This document shows, one piece after another, positions 1 to 5,608 of a stretch of DNA of 5,608 nt. The translations under genes were made by a program, and so were the position numbers. Within the stretch, counting starts at the first letter, position 1. Each line of letters starts with the position of its first letter. The stretch is from Clostridia bacterium (GTDB lineage: Bacteria; UBA6262; WVXT01; JAUXBS01). The notes under the pieces were generated by a model. It was not told the DNA's origin. It did not search any database and saw only the letters and a program-made list of their open reading frames with translations. The stretch covers positions 1 to 5,608 of the forward strand of contig JAUXDE010000107.1 in assembly GCA_030618495.1 (NCBI GenBank), given 5' to 3'.

Positions 1-1
1 C

Positions 2-850
2 GGGGTGGGGCTTATCGGCGGTTCACTGGGGCTTGCCGTCAGGAAGAGGAAGGCCGCGGCCAGGGTGGTTGGCGTTGGCAGAAACGCTAAAAGGCTCGCC
101 ATGGCAAAGAGGCTTGGCGCTGTTGATGAATATACTACTGACTTTAAAAAAGGAGTTAAGGACGCGGACCTGGTTGTAATAGCGGTCCCTGTCGGTAAAA
201 CCGGTGAAATGATAAAGAAATTCAGGGCCGCGCTGAAAGAAGGAGCGGTGGTTACCGATGCGGGCAGTGTGAAGAAACCAGTGGTGAGTGAAGCGGAGAA
301 GTTACTTGCGCCGGGAGCCTGCTTTGTAGGGTCGCATCCCATGGCGGGTTCCGAGAAAACCGGGGTTACGAATGCAAGCCCGGACCTTTTTGTAAATTCC
401 ACGTGCGTGATAACAAAAACAAAAAATACCGACAGCCGGGCTTTAATGCAGGTCCGGAGATTGTGGCAGAAGGCAGGCTCAAGTGTGCTTATTGCCGGTC
501 CCGGGAAGCACGATGCAATGGTTTCGGAAGTAAGCCACTTACCCCACATCCTTGCTTTTTCACTGGCTTTACAGGCGGGTGAAAGCAGAATGAAGAATAA
601 AAATATATCAAAGGTAGCCGCGGGAGCGTTCAGGGACATGACAAGAATAGCTGAGAGCAGTCCCGAGGTGTGGGCGGACATAAGCGCTTTCAACAGTAAG
701 GAATTGTTGGAATCAATAACCAGGTACGAGAAGCAACTTGCGAAAATGAAGAAGCTGATTTCGGCAGGGTCAAGGGAACGGTTAATGAAGGAATTTAGAA
801 AAGCAAAAGAGATAAGAAAGAGTTTTGTGAAGAATAGCCGGGTGAAATGA
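2..850 (+). CDS. tyrA: Prephenate/arogenate dehydrogenase, 5'-truncated by the window
   Basis: This enzyme oxidatively decarboxylates prephenate or arogenate with NAD(P)+ in the cytoplasm, on the tyrosine branch of aromatic synthesis. The reading frame opens at the window edge inside the Rossmann dinucleotide loop (GVGLIGGSLG), so the true start and first beta strand lie upstream; the GTG at 5 is not a credible start. Numbering from that Val as 1, the family motif GSHPMAGSEKTG carries His111, and VSHLPH carries His178 and His181. The helical C-terminal dimerisation half contains FRDMTRIAESSPEVW. The protein ends after a Lys/Arg-rich helix, with no ACT domain, chorismate mutase or other fusion. 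The end of beta strand 2 reads VVGVGRNAKR and lacks the Asp usual in NAD-specific members, so NADP+ use is possible. Its TGA overlaps the aroA ATG. The family call is firm; substrate and cofactor choice are inferred. Confidence 0.95.
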   Translation, partial: GVGLIGGSLGLAVRKRKAAARVVGVGRNAKRLAMAKRLGAVDEYTTDFKKGVKDADLVVIAVPVGKTGEMIKKFRAALKEGAVVTDAGSVKKPVVSEAEKLLAPGACFVGSHPMAGSEKTGVTNASPDLFVNSTCVITKTKNTDSRALMQVRRLWQKAGSSVLIAGPGKHDAMVSEVSHLPHILAFSLALQAGESRMKNKNISKVAAGAFRDMTRIAESSPEVWADISAFNSKELLESITRYEKQLAKMKKLISAGSRERLMKEFRKAKEIRKSFVKNSRVK

Positions 851-2118
851 TAATAAAAAGGGCTGAGATTCCGGGAGATAAATCAATTTCTCACAGGGCC
901 TTGATACTTGGGGCAATCGCTGAAGGAGATACCCGTATAAAAAACTTTTCCAATTCCGGGGACTGCAGGTCGACTTTTAACGTGCTGAAGGAACTTGGAG
1001 TTAACGTGGCTGAGAAAGCGCCTTCGGAGTTAGTGGTGCGCGGCGTGGGGCTGAGAGGTTTTAAAAAGCCGGGAAAGGACCTTTACGCGGGAAATTCAGG
1101 CACTACCATGCGGCTTATGAGCGGCGCGCTTGCGGGCCAGGCGTTTGATTCGGTTGTGACGGGAGACGCATCACTGAGCAAAAGGCCCATGAAGAGAGTG
1201 TTAATCCCTTTAAGAGAAATGAACGCCGAAATAGAAGGAGTGGAGGATAATTATCCCCCTTTAAGAATAAGAGGGTCCAAACTGCATTCTATCGACTATG
1301 ACTCTCCGGTAGCCAGCGCGCAGGTTAAATCCTGCCTGATGCTTGCGGGCCTGTATGCTGAAGGTGAAACAACCGTTACGGAACCGGTTAAGTCAAGGGA
1401 CCATACCGAAAGAATGATGAAGTACATGGGGGCGGAAATAAAAGAAGAAGGTTTAAAGGTGACTGTCAATGGCGGCAGTAAACTTCAGGGCAGGGAAATT
1501 GAAGTTCCGGGTGATATATCTTCCGCGGCGTATTTTATCGTTGCGGCGTTATTAAAGGGCGGGGAAACAGAAATAGAATGTGTAGGTGTAAACAATACGA
1601 GAACGGGGATAATTAATGTACTGAAGAAAATGGGCGGGAAGATAGAGTTTAAGAACCCCCGTTCAATAAGCAATGAACCGGTTGCTGATATACATGTGGA
1701 AAAAGGTCAGTTAAGAGGAATAGAAATCATCGGTGAAGACATTCCCGGGATGATTGATGAAATACCCGTTATTGCCGTCGCGGCGACACAGGCAGAAGGC
1801 AAAACCGTAATTTCAGGGGCGCGGGAGTTAAGGGTTAAGGAAACGGACAGGATAAAGGCTATTTGCTCGGAACTGGCGAAGATGGGGGCGAAGATACAGG
1901 AAAAGGAAGACGGGATGATTATCGAGGGGCCGACCCCGTTAAAGCCAGTTGAGGTTAACAGTTACGGTGACCATAGAATGGCGATGGCATTGAGTATAGC
2001 GTGTTTAGTCTCTGAAAGCGGTACGGATAAAATAATAAATAAAGAATGTTGTGAAATATCTTTTCCCGGGTTCTTTAATGTTTTCTCAAGGTTTAAGTCC
2101 AATGAAGTTGAGGCCTGA
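847..2118 (+). CDS. aroA: 3-phosphoshikimate 1-carboxyvinyltransferase (EPSP synthase), class II-like
   Basis: Joins shikimate-3-phosphate and phosphoenolpyruvate to give EPSP, the step before chorismate. The 423 residues cover the whole family fold. Visible motifs are PGDKSISHR (Lys12, Ser13, Arg17), GNSGTTMR (82-89), SAQVKS (157-162), RDHTE (184-188), NNTRTG (249-254), the catalytic Asp304-Glu305 in MIDEIPV, LRVKETDR (Lys331, Glu332) and GDHRMAM (374-380). GDKS, SAQVKS, RDHTE and NxTRTG together match what I know as the class II signature. The start is fixed: an in-frame TAG lies at 835-837, and ATG 847 is the only start codon after it. This gives an N-terminus slightly shorter than many relatives. 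ATGA overlap with tyrA and no strong ribosome site suggest translational coupling. The reaction is firm; the subclass is inferred from motifs. Confidence 0.97.
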   Translation: MIIKRAEIPGDKSISHRALILGAIAEGDTRIKNFSNSGDCRSTFNVLKELGVNVAEKAPSELVVRGVGLRGFKKPGKDLYAGNSGTTMRLMSGALAGQAFDSVVTGDASLSKRPMKRVLIPLREMNAEIEGVEDNYPPLRIRGSKLHSIDYDSPVASAQVKSCLMLAGLYAEGETTVTEPVKSRDHTERMMKYMGAEIKEEGLKVTVNGGSKLQGREIEVPGDISSAAYFIVAALLKGGETEIECVGVNNTRTGIINVLKKMGGKIEFKNPRSISNEPVADIHVEKGQLRGIEIIGEDIPGMIDEIPVIAVAATQAEGKTVISGARELRVKETDRIKAICSELAKMGAKIQEKEDGMIIEGPTPLKPVEVNSYGDHRMAMALSIACLVSESGTDKIINKECCEISFPGFFNVFSRFKSNEVEA

Positions 2119-2128
2119 CCCCTGCAAT

Positions 2129-2134
2129 AGGAGG
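2129..2134 (+). promoter_or_regulatory. Shine-Dalgarno site of the small Cys-rich gene
   Basis: A perfect AGGAGG lies four bases before ATG 2139, in the 20-base gap after aroA. It is the strongest ribosome site in the window. It supports both the reality of the small gene and the start at 2139 rather than the second in-frame ATG at 2166. Confidence 0.8.
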
Positions 2135-2138
2135 CGAT

Positions 2139-2351
2139 ATGTCCGAATGCAATAAGAAGAAAAATATGTCTAAATGCAACTGCAGTTACAATCCCTGCGA
2201 CAGGAAGGGTGTGTGCTGTGAATGCCTGGTGTATCACTGGAACATGGGAGAGTTGCCGGCATGTTTATTTCCTGATGATGTTGAGAGGAGTTATAACCGT
2301 TCCGTGGAAAATTTCATTAAAACATACCAGGAAAGGGGCCGTTGGTGGTAA
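2139..2351 (+). CDS. Small cysteine-rich protein, DUF6485-like, function unknown
   Basis: A 70-residue soluble protein with eight cysteines (Cys4, 13, 15, 20, 26, 27, 29, 42) and His33. The Cys pattern CNC-x4-C-x5-CCxC followed later by LPACLFP resembles the uncharacterised DUF6485 family as I remember it; I could not search to confirm. The clustered cysteines suggest a small metal-binding (zinc or Fe-S) fold, which is inference. The C-terminal part (VERSYNRSVENFIKTYQERG) looks helical. No signal peptide or membrane segment is present. The start is backed by AGGAGG at 2129-2134. The gene sits between aroA and cmk and its end overlaps the cmk start, so it is almost surely co-transcribed and perhaps translationally coupled to cmk. 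No function can be assigned. That it is a real gene is well supported; the family name is moderate. Confidence 0.82.
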   Translation: MSECNKKKNMSKCNCSYNPCDRKGVCCECLVYHWNMGELPACLFPDDVERSYNRSVENFIKTYQERGRWW

Positions 2352-3010
2352 AGAAGCACGTAATCGCGATTGATGGTCCTTCGGGCGCCGGGAAGACATC
2401 CACGTCAAAACTTGTTGCCGGGAAGCTGGGCTACACCTACGTTGATACGGGGGCGATGTACCGCGCCATTGCATGGAAGTCCCTGGATGAAGGAATTGAC
2501 CCTTCGGACAGGAAAAGCATAATACGGATGCTCGGGAGTATGAGGATGAAGGTAGAGCCGAGAAACAATAAGATGAGGATATGCATTGACGGAAAGGACG
2601 TCACTAATAAATTGAGGGCAAGAAATATTACACAGCGTTCAAGCGTGTTGTCGGCAATAGGGGAAGTCAGGAAATACCTTGTCGGCATACAGCGCAAGGC
2701 AGGCGCAAAAGGCGGGGTGGTGATGGAAGGGCGCGATATCGGCACTGTGATATTCCCCGGGACACCCTATAAATTCTTCCTGGACGCATCGATTGACAAG
2801 AGGGCAAAGAGGAGGTTCCTTGAACTTAAGGAACAGGGCTCCGGGATTAAACTTGCCCGCATAAAAGAGGATATCAAGGCGCGTGACCGGCGGGACAGCA
2901 CGAGGAAGGTTTGCCCGCTGACCAGGGCAGGTGACGCTGTCTTAATTGATTCAACCAATATGAAATTAAAGGATGTAGCCAATTGTATAACAAACGCAAT
3001 AAAGCAATAG
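2342..3010 (+). CDS. cmk: Cytidylate kinase (CMP/dCMP kinase)
   Basis: Transfers phosphate from ATP to CMP or dCMP, supplying CDP/dCDP for nucleic acid and CDP-lipid synthesis in the cytoplasm. At 222 residues it has the usual bacterial length. It contains the P-loop GPSGAGKTS (12-20, Lys18), YVDTGAMYRA (Asp35, Arg41), the CMP-binding GRDIGTVIFP (Arg131, Asp132), and RDRRDSTR (Arg181, Asp185, Arg188) followed by CPLTRAGDAVLIDST. The NMP-binding insert typical of bacterial CMP kinases appears present. The start is TTG 2342 or GTG 2345. A purine-rich AGGAAAGGGG at 2329-2338 could serve either, and the difference is one residue. The gene overlaps the preceding small gene by 7-10 bases and plsC by 28, so coupled translation is likely. 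The function call is firm. Confidence 0.97.
   Translation: MVVKKHVIAIDGPSGAGKTSTSKLVAGKLGYTYVDTGAMYRAIAWKSLDEGIDPSDRKSIIRMLGSMRMKVEPRNNKMRICIDGKDVTNKLRARNITQRSSVLSAIGEVRKYLVGIQRKAGAKGGVVMEGRDIGTVIFPGTPYKFFLDASIDKRAKRRFLELKEQGSGIKLARIKEDIKARDRRDSTRKVCPLTRAGDAVLIDSTNMKLKDVANCITNAIKQ
2969..2973 (+). promoter_or_regulatory. Shine-Dalgarno site deciding the plsC TTG start
   Basis: AAGGA lies nine bases before TTG 2983, inside the last codons of cmk. It supports the TTG start over the next in-frame ATG at 3055, which would cut off about 24 residues of the N-terminal helix found in family members. Confidence 0.6.
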
Positions 3011-3603
3011 TTTCATTTACCCGTTTTCTCGCCGGGCTCTATGGGAAGATATTCATGAGCCTGGAAGTTAAAGGCCGTGAGAATATACCTTCTAAGGGCC
3101 ATGTTATTATTGCGTCAAATCATCTTTCATACTGGGATCCGCCCCTTATCGCGGCGACTGCCCGGAGGTATCTGTTTTTCATGGGGAAGGAATCACTTCT
3201 GACAAAACCGGTATTCGGATGGTACATGGGAAAACTCGGGACTTATCCGGTAAAGAGGGGAACAGCGGATTTTGGGGCATATAAAGCTACTATAAAGTTT
3301 CTTAAAATGGGTGAAGCCCTCCTGATGTTCCCCGAAGGGACACGCGGAGACTGGATGAGTATGGGGAAGGCGAAGACAGGCATAGGCAGTATCGCGTGTT
3401 TTTCCGGGGCGCCTGTTGTCCCCGCTATTGTTACATATTCAAAAAGGATAAAGCCGTTCAGGTTTCTTAAAGCCAGGCTTGAATATGGCAAGCCGATATA
3501 TTTTGACAGGAAAGCGAATAAAAACAAGGAAGGTTATCTTGAATTTGGCAGGGAGATAATAAGAAAGATAAAAAAACTTGATGTGTCGGGGTTTTATGAA
3601 TAA
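2983..3603 (+). CDS. plsC: 1-acyl-sn-glycerol-3-phosphate acyltransferase
   Basis: Acylates lysophosphatidic acid at sn-2 to make phosphatidic acid at the inner face of the cytoplasmic membrane, using acyl-ACP or acyl-CoA. The 206 residues include the family's catalytic NHLSYWD (HX4D; His47, Asp52), the substrate-binding FPEGTRG (116-122), and a downstream GAPVVPAIV segment around Pro147. The N-terminus (IVSFTRFLAGLYGKIFMSLEVKGREN) is a short amphipathic or membrane-associated helix as in small PlsC proteins; there is no full transmembrane pair. The start is an unusual TTG inside cmk, chosen because it has a ribosome site and keeps this helix; ATG 3055 is the alternative. The 28-base overlap with cmk fits the common bacterial cmk-plsC pairing. 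Family assignment is firm. Acyl donor and exact acceptor cannot be read from sequence, and other lysophospholipid acyltransferase roles remain possible. Confidence 0.93.
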   Translation: MYNKRNKAIVSFTRFLAGLYGKIFMSLEVKGRENIPSKGHVIIASNHLSYWDPPLIAATARRYLFFMGKESLLTKPVFGWYMGKLGTYPVKRGTADFGAYKATIKFLKMGEALLMFPEGTRGDWMSMGKAKTGIGSIACFSGAPVVPAIVTYSKRIKPFRFLKARLEYGKPIYFDRKANKNKEGYLEFGREIIRKIKKLDVSGFYE

Positions 3604-3611
3604 CCCCATAT

Positions 3612-3631
3612 TGTAGTAATACTATACTACA
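3612..3631. promoter_or_regulatory. 7-bp inverted repeat upstream of rpsA (candidate operator or leader hairpin)
   Basis: Perfect arms TGTAGTA (3612-3618) and TACTACA (3625-3631) surround a 6-base loop, in the 54-base gap between plsC and rpsA and 26 bases before ATG 3658. It could be a dimeric regulator site or an mRNA hairpin in the S1 leader. A TATACT at 3623-3628 resembles a -10 box, but no good -35 stands at the right distance. It has no T tract after it, so it is not a normal terminator. The symmetry is seen; any function is inferred. Confidence 0.4.
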
Positions 3632-3648
3632 CTAAAGAAAGGGAAAAG

Positions 3649-3652
3649 GGAG
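3649..3652 (+). promoter_or_regulatory. Shine-Dalgarno site of rpsA
   Basis: GGAG, within a longer purine run at 3633-3652, lies five bases before ATG 3658. An in-frame GTG at 3652 would add two residues and would use the earlier AAAGGGA; the ATG is preferred. Confidence 0.55.
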
Positions 3653-3657
3653 TGGAT

Positions 3658-5608
3658 ATGGAAACGGACAATGGGAATAAGGAATTTAGCATGGAGGACC
3701 TGCTGGGAGAATCTAATCAACTTAATACGGGAGATATTATAACCGGCAAGATTATCCTGATAAACAAGGATTATATAATGGTTGATATTGGATACAAAAC
3801 AGAAGGTAACCTTGATGTGAATGAATTTGAATCAGAGGAGGAGCTTAATAAATTTAAAGTCGGGGATGAAATAGATGTTGTAGTTGTAAAAAGATATGAC
3901 AGCGTACCAGGAGGGCCGCTTGTTTCCTATAAGAAAGCAATAAGAAAAAGTGATTACAAAAATATAGAGGAGGCATACAATACGCAGAAGGAAGTTGAGG
4001 TTGTACTGACAAAAAAGGTGAAGGGCGGTGTGGCGGCTGACTTAAAAGGTTTTACGAAGGAATCAATGGAAGTTTTTATGCCGGCTTCACATGTTAATTA
4101 CCCGCCGGTAAGGAATATAGATTCCGTGCTGGGCAATACTGTCCCGGCAAGGATTATAGAATACACTCCCGGGAAGAGTAATATAGTAGTGTCATGGCGG
4201 CTGGTGGTTGAAAGCGGCGTCAGGAAAAAGAGGGATGAGTTAATGGGCAAGCTTGCTGTCGGTGACGTGTTGAAGGGCACAGTCAGCAAGATAACCGATT
4301 TTGGCGCTTTTATCGATCTCGGTGGTATTGACGGCCTGCTGCATATAAGGGATATTTCATGGGGGCATATAAAGAAAGTGAGTGATGTCCTGAAAGAGGG
4401 TGAGCAGCTGGATGTCAAAGTGCTGGAGTTTAACCAGGAGAAAGAAAAGATATCACTTGGCTTAAAACAGTTAACCCCCCACCCGTGGGAAAATATTGAA
4501 GAAAAATACCCGGTAGGTTCAATAATATCCGGAAGGGTGACAGGCCTGACCGGTTTCGGCGCTTTCGTTGAGTTTACCGAAGGGGTTGAAGGCATGATAC
4601 ACGTCTCCGACATGTCATGGACGAGCAACGTGAGGAAACCGTCAGATGTATTAAAAGAAGGGGAAGTAGTGGAGGTCAAGGTGTTAAGGGTTGACGCGGA
4701 GAAAAATAAAATGGCTCTTGGCCTTAAACAGATACAGCCTAATCCCTGGATGAAAGCCAAAGAGAAATATTTGCCGGGAAGCATGCTCACGGGAACGGTC
4801 ACTCATCTTGCTCCTTTCGGCGCTTTTGTAAAATTAGAGGAAGGGATAGAGGGAATGATACATGTCTCCGACATGTCATGGACCGTGAATGTAAAACATC
4901 CGAAAGATGTCCTTAAAGTGGGTGAGCAGGTTGAGGTGGCTGTTGTCAGGGTTGATACGGAGGCGGAAAAGATGGTTCTCGGGCTTAAACAAAAATCAAA
5001 AAATCCATATGATAAGTATCATACGCGCAGTAATATCCAGTCCAGGGTGACGCGGATTACGAACAACGGCGCTTTCATTGAGCTTGAGCCTGGAATTGAA
5101 GGGTTTATTCATATATCGCAGATTTCCGCGCAAAGGACGGAAGATGTTGCCAGCGAAGTCAAGGTCGGAGAAGAGGTATGGGCATCCATTGTAAAGATTG
5201 ATGCCAAGAATAAAAAGATAGAGTTAAGTATCAAGGAGTATTCCAAGTCTCTTGAAAGGGAGGAAGTCAGCAAGTACATCAACCAGGAAAAACATGGAGT
5301 ATCTATAAGCGATATAATGAAAGCGAAGAAAGATGAATACGAGGAAGATGAATACGAAGATGAGGATGAAGTAGAAGAAAAGGATGAAACGGCTGGAAAG
5401 GAAAAGCAGGAAACAAAACAACCGGAAGTAAATCTTGAAGAGAAGCAGGAAGCAAAGAAACCTGAAGCCAAGCCGGAAGCCAAACCTGAAGAAAAACAGG
5501 AAGACAAGCCTGAAGAAAAGCCGGAAGACAAACCTGAAAAGAAACAGGAAGCAAAGCAACCTGAAGACAAACCTGAAGAGAAACAGGAAGAAAAGCAACA
5601 GGAAGCAA
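3658..5608 (+). CDS. rpsA: 30S ribosomal protein S1 with repetitive charged C-terminal tail, 3'-truncated
   Basis: S1 binds mRNA on the 30S platform and helps load structured or weak-SD messages. An uninterrupted frame of 650 codons runs off the window with no stop. I read six S1 RNA-binding domains at roughly residues 25-95, 108-180, 201-270, 285-356, 371-443 and 458-527. The first two are divergent, as expected for the ribosome-binding pair. Domains 3-5 carry clear DFGAF/GFGAF/PFGAF and GLLHIRDISW or GMIHVSDMSW motifs; domain 6 has NGAFIEL and GFIHISQIS. A conserved-looking linker (YSKSLEREEVSKYI) follows. After that come an acidic segment (about 558-579) and a tail of P/Q-E-x-K repeats from about 584 onward. 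Length already exceeds the usual 400-570 residues. The gene is in the same frame as plsC, separated by its TAA and 54 bases. S1 identity is firm; the tail's role is unknown. Confidence 0.95.
   Translation, partial: METDNGNKEFSMEDLLGESNQLNTGDIITGKIILINKDYIMVDIGYKTEGNLDVNEFESEEELNKFKVGDEIDVVVVKRYDSVPGGPLVSYKKAIRKSDYKNIEEAYNTQKEVEVVLTKKVKGGVAADLKGFTKESMEVFMPASHVNYPPVRNIDSVLGNTVPARIIEYTPGKSNIVVSWRLVVESGVRKKRDELMGKLAVGDVLKGTVSKITDFGAFIDLGGIDGLLHIRDISWGHIKKVSDVLKEGEQLDVKVLEFNQEKEKISLGLKQLTPHPWENIEEKYPVGSIISGRVTGLTGFGAFVEFTEGVEGMIHVSDMSWTSNVRKPSDVLKEGEVVEVKVLRVDAEKNKMALGLKQIQPNPWMKAKEKYLPGSMLTGTVTHLAPFGAFVKLEEGIEGMIHVSDMSWTVNVKHPKDVLKVGEQVEVAVVRVDTEAEKMVLGLKQKSKNPYDKYHTRSNIQSRVTRITNNGAFIELEPGIEGFIHISQISAQRTEDVASEVKVGEEVWASIVKIDAKNKKIELSIKEYSKSLEREEVSKYINQEKHGVSISDIMKAKKDEYEEDEYEDEDEVEEKDETAGKEKQETKQPEVNLEEKQEAKKPEAKPEAKPEEKQEDKPEEKPEDKPEKKQEAKQPEDKPEEKQEEKQQEA
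4591..4622 (+). repeat. Direct repeat, copy 1 (in S1 domain 4)
   Basis: A 32-base stretch encoding GMIHVSDMSWT matches 4852-4883 with two differences, both at third codon positions. The spacing is 261 bases, or 87 codons, the period between S1 domains 4 and 5. Confidence 0.8.
4852..4883 (+). repeat. Direct repeat, copy 2 (in S1 domain 5)
   Basis: Partner of the 4591-4622 copy. Domains 4 and 5 also share about 60% of residues by my manual alignment, which fits an internal domain duplication or gene conversion. Confidence 0.8.
5329..5394 (+). other. Acidic low-complexity segment of S1
   Basis: Residues 558-579 are almost all Asp, Glu and Tyr (DEYEEDEYEDEDEVEE), with few basic residues until the end. 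It separates the folded S1 domains from the mixed-charge repeat tail and is expected to be disordered. The composition is seen; disorder is inferred. Confidence 0.75.
5407..5608 (+). repeat. Degenerate 12-base tandem repeat encoding (P/Q)E(E/D/A)K
   Basis: In-frame four-codon units run from 5407 to the window end: about fifteen full units plus a partial one. The best block is eight uninterrupted units at 5461-5556, with a nucleotide pattern near CCTGAAGAMAAR or CAGGAAGMMAAR (M = A/C, R = A/G). Extra single codons (CAA or AAA) break the phase at 5419, 5458, 5557 and 5596. From residue 602 on only P, E, A, K, Q and D occur. The strand is nearly free of T, which is why long spurious open frames appear on the opposite strand. 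Confidence 0.9.

Noticed and set aside
5-7. GTG as the start of tyrA
   Set aside because: It falls inside the dinucleotide-binding loop, with the preceding Gly codon in frame. The gene simply enters from outside the window.
1962-2237. - strand open frame of 91 codons across the aroA end and the small gene
   Set aside because: It covers two well-supported + strand genes and has no motif or supporting ribosome site that I could see.
3612-3631. BlaI/MecI/CopY-type operator
   Set aside because: Those operators have TACA then TGTA half-sites. Here the arms are in the opposite order (TGTA first, TACA second), and no such regulator gene is nearby.
3604-3640. Rho-independent terminator after plsC
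   Set aside because: The stem is short and AT-rich and is followed by an A/G-rich run, not a T tract. Read-through into rpsA is more likely.
4098-4802. Open frame of 234 codons on the - strand
   Set aside because: It lies wholly antisense to S1 domains 2-5, whose frame has clear motifs. The antisense translation shows no recognisable motif and is Ser/Pro/Leu-rich, as expected from the complement of Lys/Glu-rich coding.
5109-5608. Three overlapping - strand open frames opposite the S1 tail
   Set aside because: The coding strand here is almost free of T and highly repetitive, so stop codons are rare on the other strand. The translations are low-complexity (Ser/Phe/Cys or Leu/Phe) and mirror the 12-base repeat.
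5407-5608. CRISPR-like or other non-coding repeat array
   Set aside because: The 12-base units are directly adjacent, degenerate at third codon positions and in frame with rpsA, so they are coding repeats.

Overview
The window is one stretch of bacterial core genome, all on the + strand. The order is tyrA (5' end cut off), aroA, a small cysteine-rich gene, cmk, plsC, then rpsA (3' end cut off). Genes are packed tightly: a 4-base overlap at tyrA/aroA, a 20-base gap before the small gene, a short overlap into cmk, a 28-base overlap into plsC, and only 54 bases before rpsA. No terminator is visible between genes, so most or all of it looks like one transcription unit. No RNA genes, insertion sequences, CRISPR arrays or phage genes were found.

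The organism cannot be named with certainty. A six-domain S1 protein, ATG/TTG/GTG starts, purine-rich coding strands, many AGG/AGA arginine codons, mid-range GC, and the tyrA-aroA-cmk-plsC-rpsA order suggest an anaerobic or candidate-phylum bacterium. I would guess something near Omnitrophota, Elusimicrobiota or a similar lineage. The small Cys-rich protein looks like the DUF6485 type, which I recall from such genomes. This is inference from family resemblance.

Region 1-2118 is the end of the aromatic amino acid pathway: prephenate/arogenate dehydrogenase (tyrosine branch) and EPSP synthase with class II-type motifs. Region 2139-2351 encodes a 70-residue protein with eight cysteines and unknown role. 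Region 2342-3603 holds cytidylate kinase (nucleotide precursors) and a lysophosphatidic acid acyltransferase (phospholipid synthesis). Region 3658-5608 encodes ribosomal protein S1. It has six S1 domains, then an acidic segment, then a proline/glutamate/lysine repeat tail that continues past the window.

The strongest unusual features are the 12-base tandem repeat that builds the S1 tail, the small Cys-rich gene set between aroA and cmk, and a 7-bp inverted repeat in the only sizeable gap, just upstream of rpsA. I found no convincing evidence of a wholly new system. The candidates worth checking are the S1 tail and the small protein.
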